64,000 bases of DNA from NCBI GenBank assembly GCA_019358855.1, contig JAHHII010000003.1, positions 186,001 to 250,000 on the forward strand, given 5' to 3'. The translations under genes and the position numbers were made by a program. The notes beneath the pieces are model-generated. The model made no database searches. It had not been told where the DNA came from and was given only the letters and a program-made list of their open reading frames with translations. The DNA is from Timaviella obliquedivisa GSE-PSE-MK23-08B (GTDB taxonomy: Bacteria; Cyanobacteriota; Cyanobacteriia; Elainellales; Elainellaceae). This document shows, piece after piece, positions 9,552 through 18,352 of the stretch (its first letter is position 1; every line of letters begins with the position of its first letter).

Positions 9552-9623
9552 GGGCGATTAGCACAGTGGTAGCGCACATCCTTCACACGGATGGGGTCAC
9601 TGGTTCAAATCCAGTATCGCCCA
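9552..9623 (+). tRNA. tRNA-Val (anticodon CAC)
   Basis: A complete cloverleaf can be folded: acceptor stem GGGCGAT/ATCGCCC, D-arm with AGTGGTA loop, anticodon stem CATCC/GGATG around loop TTCACAC (anticodon CAC, reading GUG), and T-arm ACTGG/CCAGT around TTCAAAT. The discriminator base is A and the CCA end is not encoded. The rest of the 9188-9706 spacer contains no credible gene; an imperfect direct repeat (TTACCCAGTTGCTAA, then TTACCCAATTGCTAA) lies near 9473-9504. Confidence 0.95.
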
Positions 9624-9706
9624 TAGAAATTAGGACTCAATGATTAGAGACTCGACAACTCGTAGGTTAATCGATAGCTTCTAGGTACTAGCTCTCTGCT
9701 TGCTTA

Positions 9707-10192
9707 TTAAGGACATCCTAACGACTCACGGGTTTCAACTCCTGTCTGAGAATTGATTCCCTCTGCTCGCTGACATAGCTCTTTTACCTGTGCACCATCT
9801 AAAATAGCATCGCTAAAGTCTGCTCCTGCAATATCAGCATTCTTAAAGGTCGATCGCAGCAAAATTGCCTCAGTAAAGTTAACATCGCTCAAATCTGCCC
9901 CTGTGAAGTTAACCTGATCTGCCATCGCATTGGTCAAATCTGCACCGTGGAGCTTTGCCTGCGTCATTGTAGAGGCGCTGAAAACGGTACCCCTGGCATC
10001 GGCACCTGTAAAGTTTGCTTGCTCTAAGTGAGCGTTAGAAAATTCTGAGCCTTGAATTTCTTGCCCCGAAAAGTCGTGTTTCGGCAGCGAGGCATTGCTA
10101 TAAGACAAAGGATTTGTCCAATCTGCCCAGGCAGGAGGGCAAGTAGAAAGAATGAGAACCAGCCAGAAAGCGACCAGGCGGAGACAAAGCAT
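9707..10192 (-). CDS. Exported pentapeptide-repeat protein (lumenal TL17-like)
   Basis: A 161-residue protein with a signal peptide ending at AWA-DW (about residue 24), then about sixteen A(D/N)(F/L)xx pentapeptides (residues 40-130) that form a right-handed quadrilateral beta-helix. The tail LCQRAEGINSQTG...LGC with two Cys resembles chloroplast thylakoid-lumen pentapeptide proteins, so a lumenal location is likely. Function of that group is unknown. It is downstream of a TPR gene on the same strand (64 bp). Confidence 0.85.
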   Translation of the reverse strand: MLCLRLVAFWLVLILSTCPPAWADWTNPLSYSNASLPKHDFSGQEIQGSEFSNAHLEQANFTGADARGTVFSASTMTQAKLHGADLTNAMADQVNFTGADLSDVNFTEAILLRSTFKNADIAGADFSDAILDGAQVKELCQRAEGINSQTGVETRESLGCP

Positions 10193-10256
10193 GATGGAGC
10201 GATCGGGTAGAGAACTTTATCCATATTGACAGGATTCCTCACCGTTGACAGAGATG

Positions 10257-11147
10257 CTAAGAACTTGGGTTTTGCGCTTGTTGTAATAATTGACTTGCAT
10301 TCTCTGCCCATTGGGAATTGTTCTGTGCCATGAATAAATCGATCGCATATTGAAGCACTTGTTGAGCATCGGCGTACTGCTTTTGGCTCATAAAGACTAG
10401 CCCCGCACCATAGTACGCATTGGCATAATCAGGGTTGGCTTCTGCCGATCGCCGAAATGCTGCTAATGCTTGGTCAGGCTGGTTTTGTTGTAGCAGAATA
10501 GAGCCAATGCTGTAGTGGGCTTCTGGGTATTTGGGGCTAATAGTGACTGCTTTTTGGAAGGCAGCGATCGCTTCCTCTTTCTTTCCTTGCTGCCAGTAAA
10601 TTTGCCCTAAATGAAATGCTGGCTCCGGAGCGTTAGGACTCAGTTGAATTGCCTGCTGAAATTCAGCGATCGCCCCTTCTGTGTTGCCCTGCTGTTGCTG
10701 CGTTAAGCCCAGGTTGTAGTGCGCTAAACCCAGGTCAGGATCAAGGGCGATCGCCCGCTGCAAATATTCTTCTGCCTGCCGAACGTTGCTGCCCTCTAGT
10801 AGCGCCGCCCCCAAGTTAGCGTATGCCAACGCCATATTCGGATCAGACTGAATGGCTTGGTAAAAGGAGCTTGCCGACTCTTGAAGCTGACCGCGCTGGC
10901 GGTAGGCTAGCCCCAAATTGTAGTGGGCAGGAGCAAAGCTGGGGTCGAGGGTCGCCGATTGCTGAAAGGCAGCGATCGCCTGGTCTAACTGTCCTTGCTG
11001 AATGCGTTGAATCCCCAAAGTGAGTTGCCCCTCTGGTGTCATTGGCGCAGAGTCAGCCCCGATGCTAAGAGACGGTAATTGCGCCAACCCGTTAGGCATC
11101 GGTAGCAAAGAGAGTCCTATCAATAAGCCCAGTAATCGCCCCTTCAT
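10257..11147 (-). CDS. Exported TPR-repeat protein
   Basis: A 296-residue protein with an N-terminal signal sequence (residues 1-22) and about seven canonical 34-residue tetratricopeptide repeats (A-x-Y/H-NLGxxxxxxG...A...ALxLDP), residues 40-285. TPR superhelices bind peptides or partner proteins; the partner is unknown. It sits between two pentapeptide-repeat genes on the same strand (29 bp from the upstream one), so the three are probably co-transcribed with the glycosyltransferase gene ahead of them. Confidence 0.85.
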   Translation of the reverse strand: MKGRLLGLLIGLSLLPMPNGLAQLPSLSIGADSAPMTPEGQLTLGIQRIQQGQLDQAIAAFQQSATLDPSFAPAHYNLGLAYRQRGQLQESASSFYQAIQSDPNMALAYANLGAALLEGSNVRQAEEYLQRAIALDPDLGLAHYNLGLTQQQQGNTEGAIAEFQQAIQLSPNAPEPAFHLGQIYWQQGKKEEAIAAFQKAVTISPKYPEAHYSIGSILLQQNQPDQALAAFRRSAEANPDYANAYYGAGLVFMSQKQYADAQQVLQYAIDLFMAQNNSQWAENASQLLQQAQNPSS

Positions 11148-11176
11148 AAATCGATCCTGCTGCTATTACAAGTTTA

Positions 11177-12148
11177 CTAAGACTGACAATCTCGATTCGT
11201 GACCTTTTCATCGGGCAACGTCGTCTTGCACAACTTAATTGTCGCCATATCAATGCCTGTTAAATTTGCCCCGGTCAAGACTGCTCGGCGCAGGTTTGCC
11301 CCCGTTAAGTTCGCTCCCGTCAAGTTTGCTCCCGTCAAGTTCGCTCGACTTAAGTTAACCGTGCTCAGGTTCGCTCCGGTTAAGTTAGCATTGCTCAAAT
11401 CAACTTCGCCCATATAGGCATTACTTAAATCAGCGCCAGTCAAATTTGCACTACTCAGGTCTGCATCACTAAAATTGGTGTCTTTCAAGATTGCTCTTGG
11501 CAAATCAGCCCGGGTTAAATCAGCCCTCGATAAATTGGCCCGCGTTAAGTCTGCGCCATTAAACCGGGCATTTCGCAAATCAGCATCGCCCAAATCTGCT
11601 CGCCGTAAATCCGATCGCCGCAAATCTGCCCGACTCAAGTTCACTTCTCCCAGGTTCGTGTCTCGCAAACGCGCCCTCGACAGATTAACCCGAGAGAGAT
11701 CGGCTCCTCGCAAGTCGGCATTATCGAAAGTGGCATCTTCTAGATTGCTATCGCCCAGGTAAGCTTTACTCAGTTGAGCTTCGCTTAAGTTTGCTTGCCT
11801 AAGTTTAACGCCGTTCAAAATTGCTTCTGTGAGAATGCTACCGCTCAAATCTGCCTTGGTTAAATTGGCTTCGCTCAGAATTGCCCGAATTAGACTAGCA
11901 CCTTTGAGACTTGCCCCAGATAAGCTAGCGCCTCTCATACTAGAATCTTCTAGGTTGGCATCCTGCAAATTGGCTTTAGTGAGGTCGGCTCCATCTAAAT
12001 CGCACTTGGAGCAGTCTTTGCTGCCTAAAAGTTGGCTAATTCGATGTGCCCTAGCTGCCTGACTCGAAACAGCCCAACCGACCAAGCTTGCCACAATGCT
12101 GAAGAAAATCGCCAGAATTGCGAAAGCACGCATGTTTCGCTTGTCCAC
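11177..12148 (-). CDS. Membrane-anchored pentapeptide-repeat protein
   Basis: A 323-residue protein: short basic N-terminus, one membrane segment (AFAILAIFFSIVASLVGWAV) and about 45 tandem A(D/N)LxX pentapeptides covering nearly all the rest, ending in a short Cys-containing tail. The chosen start is the GTG at 12148: GGAGG lies 8 nt upstream, and the gene then begins 4 bp after the upstream stop. An open extension to 12286 would overlap that gene by 134 bp, and the ATG at 12133 is too far from the GGAGG. Function unknown; pentapeptide helices can mimic DNA or serve as scaffolds. Two Cys pairs (KDCSKCD) precede the repeats. Confidence 0.85.
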   Translation of the reverse strand: MDKRNMRAFAILAIFFSIVASLVGWAVSSQAARAHRISQLLGSKDCSKCDLDGADLTKANLQDANLEDSSMRGASLSGASLKGASLIRAILSEANLTKADLSGSILTEAILNGVKLRQANLSEAQLSKAYLGDSNLEDATFDNADLRGADLSRVNLSRARLRDTNLGEVNLSRADLRRSDLRRADLGDADLRNARFNGADLTRANLSRADLTRADLPRAILKDTNFSDADLSSANLTGADLSNAYMGEVDLSNANLTGANLSTVNLSRANLTGANLTGANLTGANLRRAVLTGANLTGIDMATIKLCKTTLPDEKVTNRDCQS

Positions 12149-12152
12149 GCTA

Positions 12153-13112
12153 TTAACCTCCCCAAACCTTTTGCAAAATTTGATCCGGTTGGATATCGGC
12201 GATGCTGCGACGGGGAGATTGGATGGCGATAAATTTGTCGCTTTGGGGAAGAAACTGGGAAGAGGAGGAAGAACCGAAGAGGGCAAGAGTATAGACTTGG
12301 AGGGCGATCGCCAAGTGCATCGGCACGCTGTTGGGACAAATCATTAAATTTGCGCCAGCTACTATTGCCGACAGTTTGCCGACATCTGCGGGCTTCGTCA
12401 CCTTCAGGCTAGGCACAGCCTGAGTCAGGGCAGTCACCGTCTCTAAGTCCTCTGTTTGCTTAACTAGTACTAGAGGCATGTCGGGCTGTTTTTGCTGAAA
12501 ATCTTGAATAATGGTTAGCCAGTTGGCAACCGGATAACTGGTTTCACCGTCTGCCAGCAGACCTTTGCCAGGATACATCAACACATAGCCTGATCCCTTA
12601 ATGCCTAAACGCTTTTGCTCAGCTTCAGCCCAATCAAGATCGCTTTTAGGAACGCTAATAGAAACGGGAGGGCAAGCTGCTTCAACGCCAACGCCTTGGA
12701 GCAAATCGTAGTTAGACTGGGCACTGTACTGTTCAGCGTTGAAAGGAACAATATCAGTGAGGAAATACTTGCCTGCGCTGCCCTCAGAGCCAATCCGGGT
12801 GGGAACGCCAGTCAGCCAAAGCAACAATCCGGTTCCCCAGTTCTGGCGCAAAGATAGAGCGGCATCGTAGTAGCGATCGCGAATCACCCCCAGCAAATTT
12901 GCCCAATCGGCAGGGCTGCTCCGGTCTTTGAAGTCAAACGTAATTACATCGTTCACAGACTTAGATACCCGATAGGCGGCTTTTGCCCTTGGCTCCACCA
13001 CCACATCAATCTCGGCATCGGGATACTTCTGTTTAAGACCATCTAGGGTTGGGAAGAAAAGGATCTGTTCGCCAACTCCACCAGGAATAAGAGCTACTAC
13101 CCGCATAATCAT
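12153..13112 (-). CDS. Glycosyltransferase family 9 (heptosyltransferase-like)
   Basis: A 319-residue GT-B fold enzyme. The N-terminal IPGGVGEQILFFPTL and the C-terminal CPNSVPMHLAIAL (donor-binding region) match ADP-heptose:LPS heptosyltransferases. Family members transfer a sugar to the LPS core; many cyanobacteria lack heptose, so the actual donor is open. It is the first gene of a minus-strand run with the pentapeptide and TPR genes, 4 bp from the next start. Start could be the ATG at 13112 or the one two codons inside. Confidence 0.8.
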   Translation of the reverse strand: MIMRVVALIPGGVGEQILFFPTLDGLKQKYPDAEIDVVVEPRAKAAYRVSKSVNDVITFDFKDRSSPADWANLLGVIRDRYYDAALSLRQNWGTGLLLWLTGVPTRIGSEGSAGKYFLTDIVPFNAEQYSAQSNYDLLQGVGVEAACPPVSISVPKSDLDWAEAEQKRLGIKGSGYVLMYPGKGLLADGETSYPVANWLTIIQDFQQKQPDMPLVLVKQTEDLETVTALTQAVPSLKVTKPADVGKLSAIVAGANLMICPNSVPMHLAIALQVYTLALFGSSSSSQFLPQSDKFIAIQSPRRSIADIQPDQILQKVWGG

Positions 13113-13219
13113 TATTTCGTTACGAATAACGTCCTCATTGTAGGGGAATCAACCGCTATTCCGAACAAGAGTTTCATGGAGTTGCTATGATCTCCTAGCA
13201 AAGAGGGAAGGGGAACGGG

Positions 13220-14728
13220 ATGATTAGTGGCAATGAAAGCAATGAAGAGAAGAATTTGGACGTAGGTGAAAAGGATGAAATGCATGGAGGGACTGCGATC
13301 GCTACGGCAGAAACCCCTCCAGAGAAGACTATTTTAGAAGAATCTATGAATCCTTGGCAACAAGGACAGTTGCTAGAAACAACGATCGACGATTTGAGCA
13401 ACAGCGGCGACGGGGTGGGTCGTTGGGAAGGGCGGGTGATTTTTGTTCCTGATACGGTAGTGGGCGATCGCATTAGCGTTCGCTTAGTGCGGGTCAAGCC
13501 CCAATATGCCTATGGCAAACTCCACAAAATTTTAGAGCCATCGTCCCATCGCATTCGCCCCGGCTGCATTGTTGCCGACAAGTGTGGCGGCTGTCAGTGG
13601 CAACACATTGACTATGCCTATCAGCGCGAGGCAAAGCGCAATCTGGTGATGCAAGACTTGGAACGAATTGGCGGCTTCAGCAATCCGCCTGTCGATGCCC
13701 TGCTATCAATTCTAGAAGCAACAAGCCTAGAAGAAATGGGGTTTGGCTACCGTAACAAGGTCACATATCCCTTAGCGCGATCGGCAACCAAGCAAGTGCA
13801 GGCGGGATACTACCAAAAAGGCACACATCAACTCATCAACTTGAATCAATGTCCGATTCAGGATGTGCGGCTCAATCCTTTGCTGGCAGAAGTAAAGCAA
13901 GACTTGTATAAGCGGGGCTGGTCGATTTATAACGAAGAACAGCATCGGGGTAAATTGCGTCATTTGGGGCTACGGATTGGGCGACGAACGGGCGAAATTT
14001 TGCTGACGTTGGTGAGTACGGATGGCAACTTGCCTGGACTTGATGAGCAGGCTGAGGAATGGTTGGGGCGTTATCCAGAATTGGTGGGTATTTCGGTAAA
14101 TATTAACCGCGATCGCGGCAACGCTATTTTTGGCAAAGAGACCCGCTGTATCGCTGGGCAATCTTATCTGCAAGAAGAGTTTGCTGGACTAAAGTTTCAA
14201 ATTCAGCCGACGACGTTTTTTCAAGTCTTTACCGAGCAAGCGGAGGCGCTGCTGCTGGCGATCGCGGCTGAGCTAAATCTTCAAGGTCACGAAATCCTGG
14301 TAGATGCCTACTGTGGGATCGGAACATTGACCCTACCGCTGGCAAAGCAAGTTCGACAGGCGATCGGTTTAGAAGTTCAGCCAGAGGCAGTTGAGCAAGC
14401 GCAAGTCAACGCCGAGTTAAATGGCATTACGAACACCACTTTCCAAACAGGAACCGTAGAGACTTTGCTGGCTCAGTTAGAGGTGCAGCCCGATATTGTC
14501 TTGCTTGATCCGCCTCGCAAAGGATGCGATCGTCAAGTCATTGACACGTTGCTGACTCTGCTTCCTGCCCAAATTGTTTACGTTAGCTGTAATCCATCCA
14601 CTCTCGCCCGCGACCTCAAGCTTCTCTGTCAGGGTGGCTATCGACTCAGCCGCGTTCGCCCAGCCGATTTCTTTCCCCAAACTGCCCATGTAGAATGTGT
14701 GGCATTCCTGGTGCGCGACGAGGCGTAA
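13220..14728 (+). CDS. rlmD: 23S rRNA (uracil-C5)-methyltransferase, RlmD/RumA family
   Basis: SAM-dependent methylation of a uracil in 23S rRNA. The 502-residue protein has a TRAM domain (about residues 45-105), a [4Fe-4S] site with C116...C122-GG-C125 and a fourth Cys in NQCPIQD, and a Rossmann methyltransferase domain with VDAYCGIGT, LDPPRKGC and the catalytic Cys in YVSCNPSTLARDL. The first 42 residues are acidic, low in conserved features, and not typical; an ATG at 13346 (MNPWQQGQ) is a plausible alternative start. Sequence does not settle whether the target is U1939, U747 or both. lpxD starts 3 bp after the stop. Confidence 0.9.
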   Translation: MISGNESNEEKNLDVGEKDEMHGGTAIATAETPPEKTILEESMNPWQQGQLLETTIDDLSNSGDGVGRWEGRVIFVPDTVVGDRISVRLVRVKPQYAYGKLHKILEPSSHRIRPGCIVADKCGGCQWQHIDYAYQREAKRNLVMQDLERIGGFSNPPVDALLSILEATSLEEMGFGYRNKVTYPLARSATKQVQAGYYQKGTHQLINLNQCPIQDVRLNPLLAEVKQDLYKRGWSIYNEEQHRGKLRHLGLRIGRRTGEILLTLVSTDGNLPGLDEQAEEWLGRYPELVGISVNINRDRGNAIFGKETRCIAGQSYLQEEFAGLKFQIQPTTFFQVFTEQAEALLLAIAAELNLQGHEILVDAYCGIGTLTLPLAKQVRQAIGLEVQPEAVEQAQVNAELNGITNTTFQTGTVETLLAQLEVQPDIVLLDPPRKGCDRQVIDTLLTLLPAQIVYVSCNPSTLARDLKLLCQGGYRLSRVRPADFFPQTAHVECVAFLVRDEA

Positions 14729-14731
14729 ACG

Positions 14732-15907
14732 ATGAAATTTAGCCAACTCATTTCTCAACTAGAAGCCAATCAGCTAGAAGCCAATCAGCCAAAAGCCAAT
14801 CAGCCAGAAGCTAATCAAACGAGCCTAGCTTCTCACCCTGATCTCGATCCCGATCTAACAGGCGCTGCGCCAGTCGAATCTGCGCCCTCTGGCTCTCTCA
14901 GCTACATCGAAGGGGGTAAGTTTGCGGCACAAATCAATAAGACTAGTGCCAGCGCCTTAATTTTGCCGCAGCACGAGCCCTTTCAAATCCAAGCCACTCA
15001 ACGGGGCATTGCTTGGGTCAGCGTGGCGGCTCCCCGGCTGATGTTTGCCCAGGCGATCGCCCTCTTCTACACGCCCTTCCGTCCTGCTCCTGGCATTCAT
15101 CCCACTGCCATCATTGACCCCACAGCAGTAATTGGTGCAGAAGTTTCTATCGGAGCACACGCAGTCATTCAGGCAGGCGTGACCTTAGGCAACGGGGTCT
15201 GTATTCATCCCAACGTCGTGATTTATCCTGACGTGCAAATTGGCGATCGCACTCTCCTTCATGCCAACTGCGTCATTCACGAACGCAGCCAAATTGGCTC
15301 AGACTGCGTGATTCACAGCGGCGCGGCGATTGGTTCTGAAGGTTTCGGCTTTGTCCCGACTAGTCAAGGCTGGGTCAAAATGGAGCAGTCGGGCTACACC
15401 GTTTTAGAAGACAAAGTAGAAGTCGGCTGTAACTCGGCGATCGATCGTCCAGCCGTCGGTGAAACCCGGATTTCCCGCGACACCAAACTCGATAATTTAG
15501 TCCACATTGCCCACAATTGTCACATTGGTGAAAGCTGTGCATTGGCGGCACAAGTGGGTTTAGCCGGAGGTGTCAAAACAGGTAAGGGCGTGATTTTGGG
15601 TGGACAGGTAGGGGCGGCAAACTTGGCTTATATTGGCGATCGTGCTCAGGCGGGGGCAAAGGCGGGCATTCATGGCAACGTCGAAGCGGGCGCGGTGATG
15701 ATGGGCAACCCAGCCACGCCCTACAAGACGTTCTTAAAATCTTCAGCCATCTACAATCGCTTGCCCGAAATGCACCAATCTCTTAAGCAGATGCAGCAGC
15801 AGATCGAGGAGTTGCAGCAGCAGATGAGAGCGATGGAGGATGACTCTGTAAGGGAGTTGCGTGAAAATAAAACCCCAATAGGATGCATTGACCTATCAGC
15901 CCCCTAA
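14732..15907 (+). CDS. lpxD: UDP-3-O-acylglucosamine N-acyltransferase LpxD
   Basis: Third step of lipid A synthesis: N-acylation with a 3-hydroxyacyl-ACP. The 391-residue protein has the N-terminal uridine-binding domain and a left-handed beta-helix of hexapeptide repeats (about residues 125-330: IGAHAVIQAGVTLG and similar), with the catalytic His in NLVHIAHNCHIG. Two oddities: residues 11-30 are four copies of a 15-bp repeat ([EK]ANQx), and the last 18 codons with the stop come from a palindromic repeat element (15851-15998). The natural C-terminal coiled coil (Gln-rich, QQQIEELQQQM) just precedes that junction, so the enzyme core is intact. Confidence 0.93.
   Translation: MKFSQLISQLEANQLEANQPKANQPEANQTSLASHPDLDPDLTGAAPVESAPSGSLSYIEGGKFAAQINKTSASALILPQHEPFQIQATQRGIAWVSVAAPRLMFAQAIALFYTPFRPAPGIHPTAIIDPTAVIGAEVSIGAHAVIQAGVTLGNGVCIHPNVVIYPDVQIGDRTLLHANCVIHERSQIGSDCVIHSGAAIGSEGFGFVPTSQGWVKMEQSGYTVLEDKVEVGCNSAIDRPAVGETRISRDTKLDNLVHIAHNCHIGESCALAAQVGLAGGVKTGKGVILGGQVGAANLAYIGDRAQAGAKAGIHGNVEAGAVMMGNPATPYKTFLKSSAIYNRLPEMHQSLKQMQQQIEELQQQMRAMEDDSVRELRENKTPIGCIDLSAP
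14762..14821 (+). repeat. Four tandem 15-bp repeats inside lpxD
   Basis: Units of 15 bp based on GAAGCCAATCAGCCA, with 1-3 differences each, encode EANQL, EANQP, KANQP and EANQT. The repeat is in frame and lies before the conserved domain. Confidence 0.9.
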
Positions 15908-15998
15908 ATCCCCCATTCTGGGGAACTTTGACAGGTTCGGAAGTCCCCCAGAATGGGGGATTTAGGGGGTGGTTCGGGGCGTTTAATTGCAACTCCCT
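15851..15998. mobile_element. MITE-like palindromic element, copy A (148 bp)
   Basis: Ends are AGGGAGTTGC and GCAACTCCCT. The inside holds a long inverted repeat (CCCCCTAAATCCCCCATTCT against AGAATGGGGGATTTAGGGGG). There is no coding capacity for a transposase. The same ends and core occur at 33523-33638 and 36458-36619. The left end lies in the lpxD reading frame and supplies its stop. Confidence 0.8.
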
Positions 15999-16043
15999 AA
16001 GGTACTTGTGGGGAAATAAAATATCCCAAGGAGAGGGCGAATC

Positions 16044-16087
16044 GCCATTCGCCCCTATCCCTTCAATACCCTGTAGGGGCGAATGGC
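16044..16087. repeat. Inverted repeat in the lpxD-glyA spacer
   Basis: GCCATTCGCCCCTA pairs perfectly with TAGGGGCGAATGGC (14-bp stem, 16-nt loop). It is a second type of palindrome, next to MITE copy A. The spacer 15908-16535 holds these repeats, a tandem duplication at 16170, and no credible gene. Confidence 0.6.
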
Positions 16088-16169
16088 ACATTTCTCACGT
16101 TGGAACCGAGCCAAAGCTACCCCAAAGCCCCTACGATCGCCCCAAATCCAACTAACGTCGCCCCACTCA

Positions 16170-16211
16170 TAAGATTCTCTTGTATAAAAGTAAGATTCTC
16201 TTGTATAAAAG
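16170..16211. repeat. Perfect 21-bp tandem duplication
   Basis: Two identical copies of a 21-bp unit beginning TAAGATTCTCTTGTATAAAA. A diverged relative (ATAAAATTCCCTTGCACAAA) lies at about 16253-16273, so the region looks like a decayed repeat tract. Confidence 0.8.
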
Positions 16212-16535
16212 TTATTGCGATCGCGATAGATCCTATAGAAGGCGCGCCATTCATAAAATTCCCTTGCACAAAAGCTGCTTTGATCGCGACAGATCTTATC
16301 AACGGGGCGATCGGTATCGCTTTCAGAGCGAGCTTTGCAGTAAAAGCGCCTGAGAAACCATCAATCTGAAGAGAACAACAGGACTTTATCCCGCCGCGCC
16401 CCACTAAAGTATGAACTCCTCGATAAATTTTCGCCAGAATTCAAAGAGAAGGAGTCCCAGCGCTATGATAAATGAGCGCTAAACCCCGCCATTACCCCAA
16501 CTGCTCACCTTCATTGATTTCCTGGGAGTTTGTTT

Positions 16536-17813
16536 GTGACTCATTTAGACTTTTTATCAGAAGCCGATCCAACTGTTGCAGAAATGATGCAACACGAACT
16601 TAAGCGCCAGCGTGATCACTTAGAGTTGATCGCTAGCGAGAACTTTACGTCTCCAGCAGTGATGGCGGCACAAGGCTCTGTCCTGACCAATAAGTATGCC
16701 GAAGGGCTGCCCACAAAACGCTACTACGGTGGCTGCGAGTTTGTCGATCAGGTTGAACAATTAGCGATCGATCGGGCAAAAACTCTATTCGGCGCTGCTC
16801 ATGCCAACGTGCAGCCCCATTCTGGCGCACAAGCCAATTTTGCCGTTTTCCTCACACTCCTCGAACCCGGCGACACTATCATGGGCATGGATTTGTCCCA
16901 CGGTGGACACCTCACCCACGGCTCTCCAGTCAACGTATCGGGTAAATGGTTTAAGGCATGTCACTATGGCGTTAGCCAAGAAACGCAGCAATTAGATTAC
17001 GACCAAATCCGCGAACTGGCACTGACGCACCGCCCCAAGCTGCTAATTTGTGGCTACTCGGCTTACCCCAGAGTCATTCACTTTGATAAACTGAGGGCGA
17101 TCGCCGATGAAATTGGCGCTTATCTCCTGGCAGACATCGCGCACATCGCTGGACTAGTCGCCACTGGGCATCACCCTAGCCCGATCGACCATTGCCATGT
17201 CGTTACCACAACAACCCACAAAACCCTGCGCGGGCCTCGCGGTGGCTTGATTATGACCAACGACGTTGAGCTAGGCAAAAAGCTCGATAAGTCTGTGTTT
17301 CCGGGTAGCCAAGGCGGTCCTCTAGAGCACGTGATCGCGGGGAAAGCGGTTGCTTTTGGAGAAGCACTTAAACCAGAGTTTAAAATCTACTCTGGACAGG
17401 TGATTGAGAACGCTAGAGTCATGGCGGCTCAACTACAAAATCGCGGCTTGAAGATTGTTTCGAGCGGCACCGATAACCACTTAATGTTGGTTGATTTACA
17501 GTCCATTGGCATGACAGGTAAACGAGCCGATCAACTGGTCAGTGGCATTAACGTTACCGCGAATAAAAACACGGTTCCCTTTGATCCTGAATCGCCGTTT
17601 GTCACCAGTGGGTTACGCTTAGGTTCACCAGCAATGACGACTCGGGGAATGGGAACGACTGAGTTTACGGAGATTGCAAATATTATTAGCGATCGCCTTC
17701 TTAGCCCAGAAGATGAAGTAGTGGCGCAAGACTGTAGACAACGTGTAGCCAGACTGTGCGATCGCTTTCCGCTATATCCTCACTTAAACATCCCAGTGCC
17801 AGCATTGGTATAA
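16536..17813 (+). CDS. glyA: Serine hydroxymethyltransferase
   Basis: PLP enzyme interconverting serine and glycine with tetrahydrofolate; it supplies one-carbon units and also serves photorespiratory glycine use. The 425 residues include [10 protein letters not shown] near the N-terminus, the [14 protein letters not shown] substrate region, and the PLP lysine in [13 protein letters not shown]. The GTG at 16536 has GGGAG 7 nt upstream and is preferred; a TTG two codons earlier would sit on the ribosome site. Length is standard. A hairpin terminator follows. Confidence 0.97.
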   Translation: MTHLDFLSEADPTVAEMMQHELKRQRDHLELIASENFTSPAVMAAQGSVLTNKYAEGLPTKRYYGGCEFVDQVEQLAIDRAKTLFGAAHANVQPHSGAQANFAVFLTLLEPGDTIMGMDLSHGGHLTHGSPVNVSGKWFKACHYGVSQETQQLDYDQIRELALTHRPKLLICGYSAYPRVIHFDKLRAIADEIGAYLLADIAHIAGLVATGHHPSPIDHCHVVTTTTHKTLRGPRGGLIMTNDVELGKKLDKSVFPGSQGGPLEHVIAGKAVAFGEALKPEFKIYSGQVIENARVMAAQLQNRGLKIVSSGTDNHLMLVDLQSIGMTGKRADQLVSGINVTANKNTVPFDPESPFVTSGLRLGSPAMTTRGMGTTEFTEIANIISDRLLSPEDEVVAQDCRQRVARLCDRFPLYPHLNIPVPALV

Positions 17814-17822
17814 GTTCTAAAC

Positions 17823-17852
17823 GACAAGAGAGCCGCTGGTGGCTCTCTTGTC
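17823..17852 (+). terminator. Hairpin after glyA
   Basis: GACAAGAGAGCC pairs exactly with GGCTCTCTTGTC (12 bp, 6-nt loop) ten bases after the stop. No long T run follows, so it may act as a terminator or as a 3' end stabiliser. Confidence 0.65.
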
Positions 17853-18001
17853 GCATCATGGAATTTTAGACCAGGTTCTACCAGGTTATACCCGACTGAT
17901 GATCCCATCTGTATAATCCTACAAACCTAAAAATATGTGACAAACCTCTTGCGATCGATCTAAACCAGCACAATGTATGGAAAGATTTTCGGCTTTGCTG
18001 A

Positions 18002-18057
18002 ATGAAACCATGAAAATCTGACTCCCCTGCCTTTTTTGGGAAGCAGCATGGTTTCAT
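18002..18057. repeat. Inverted repeat in the 17.8-18.35 kb spacer
   Basis: ATGAAACCATG pairs with CATGGTTTCAT (11 bp, 34-nt loop). I find no gene in 17853-18352. Confidence 0.5.
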
Positions 18058-18246
18058 GCTCATTAGAGGAAAAGTGAAACCCTACTATTTCCCTCACTTT
18101 CTGGTAGATCCAAATCAGCCTATTGACGAAAGAATGGGCTTTTTAGGTTTCCTTCCTCGACGACGAAACAACCCTGCCCCGCCTTTTTCAGGAAGAGTAT
18201 AGGGGTTCGGTTTGGTTGCCGACGCAGCGAGATACACCTCTTCCCT

Positions 18247-18272
18247 AGCCCCTTTCCTAAAGGAAAGGGGCT
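18247..18272. repeat. Tight inverted repeat upstream of the GRP-repeat gene's 3' end
   Basis: AGCCCCTTTCCT and AGGAAAGGGGCT are separated by two A. It lies 80 bp downstream of the minus-strand gene 18353-18916, followed on that strand by AGGGAAG rather than T, so a terminator role is doubtful. It may be a short dispersed palindrome. Confidence 0.5.
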
Positions 18273-18352
18273 TTAAACGAATTCATAGCCGCAGTGAGCA
18301 TTGCCTCACACCACGAGTTAGCAATGCCCCACAAGACTTCTTAGTTTAACTT

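Noticed and set aside
11177-12148. CRISPR-like or minisatellite array
   Set aside because: The periodic DNA simply encodes pentapeptide repeats (15-bp period, codon-phased); no spacers.
16117-16404. 95-codon minus-strand frame between lpxD and glyA
   Set aside because: Its hydrophobic sequence comes from the tandem repeat at 16170 and its diverged copies; no ribosome site and no known relative. A decayed gene cannot be excluded.
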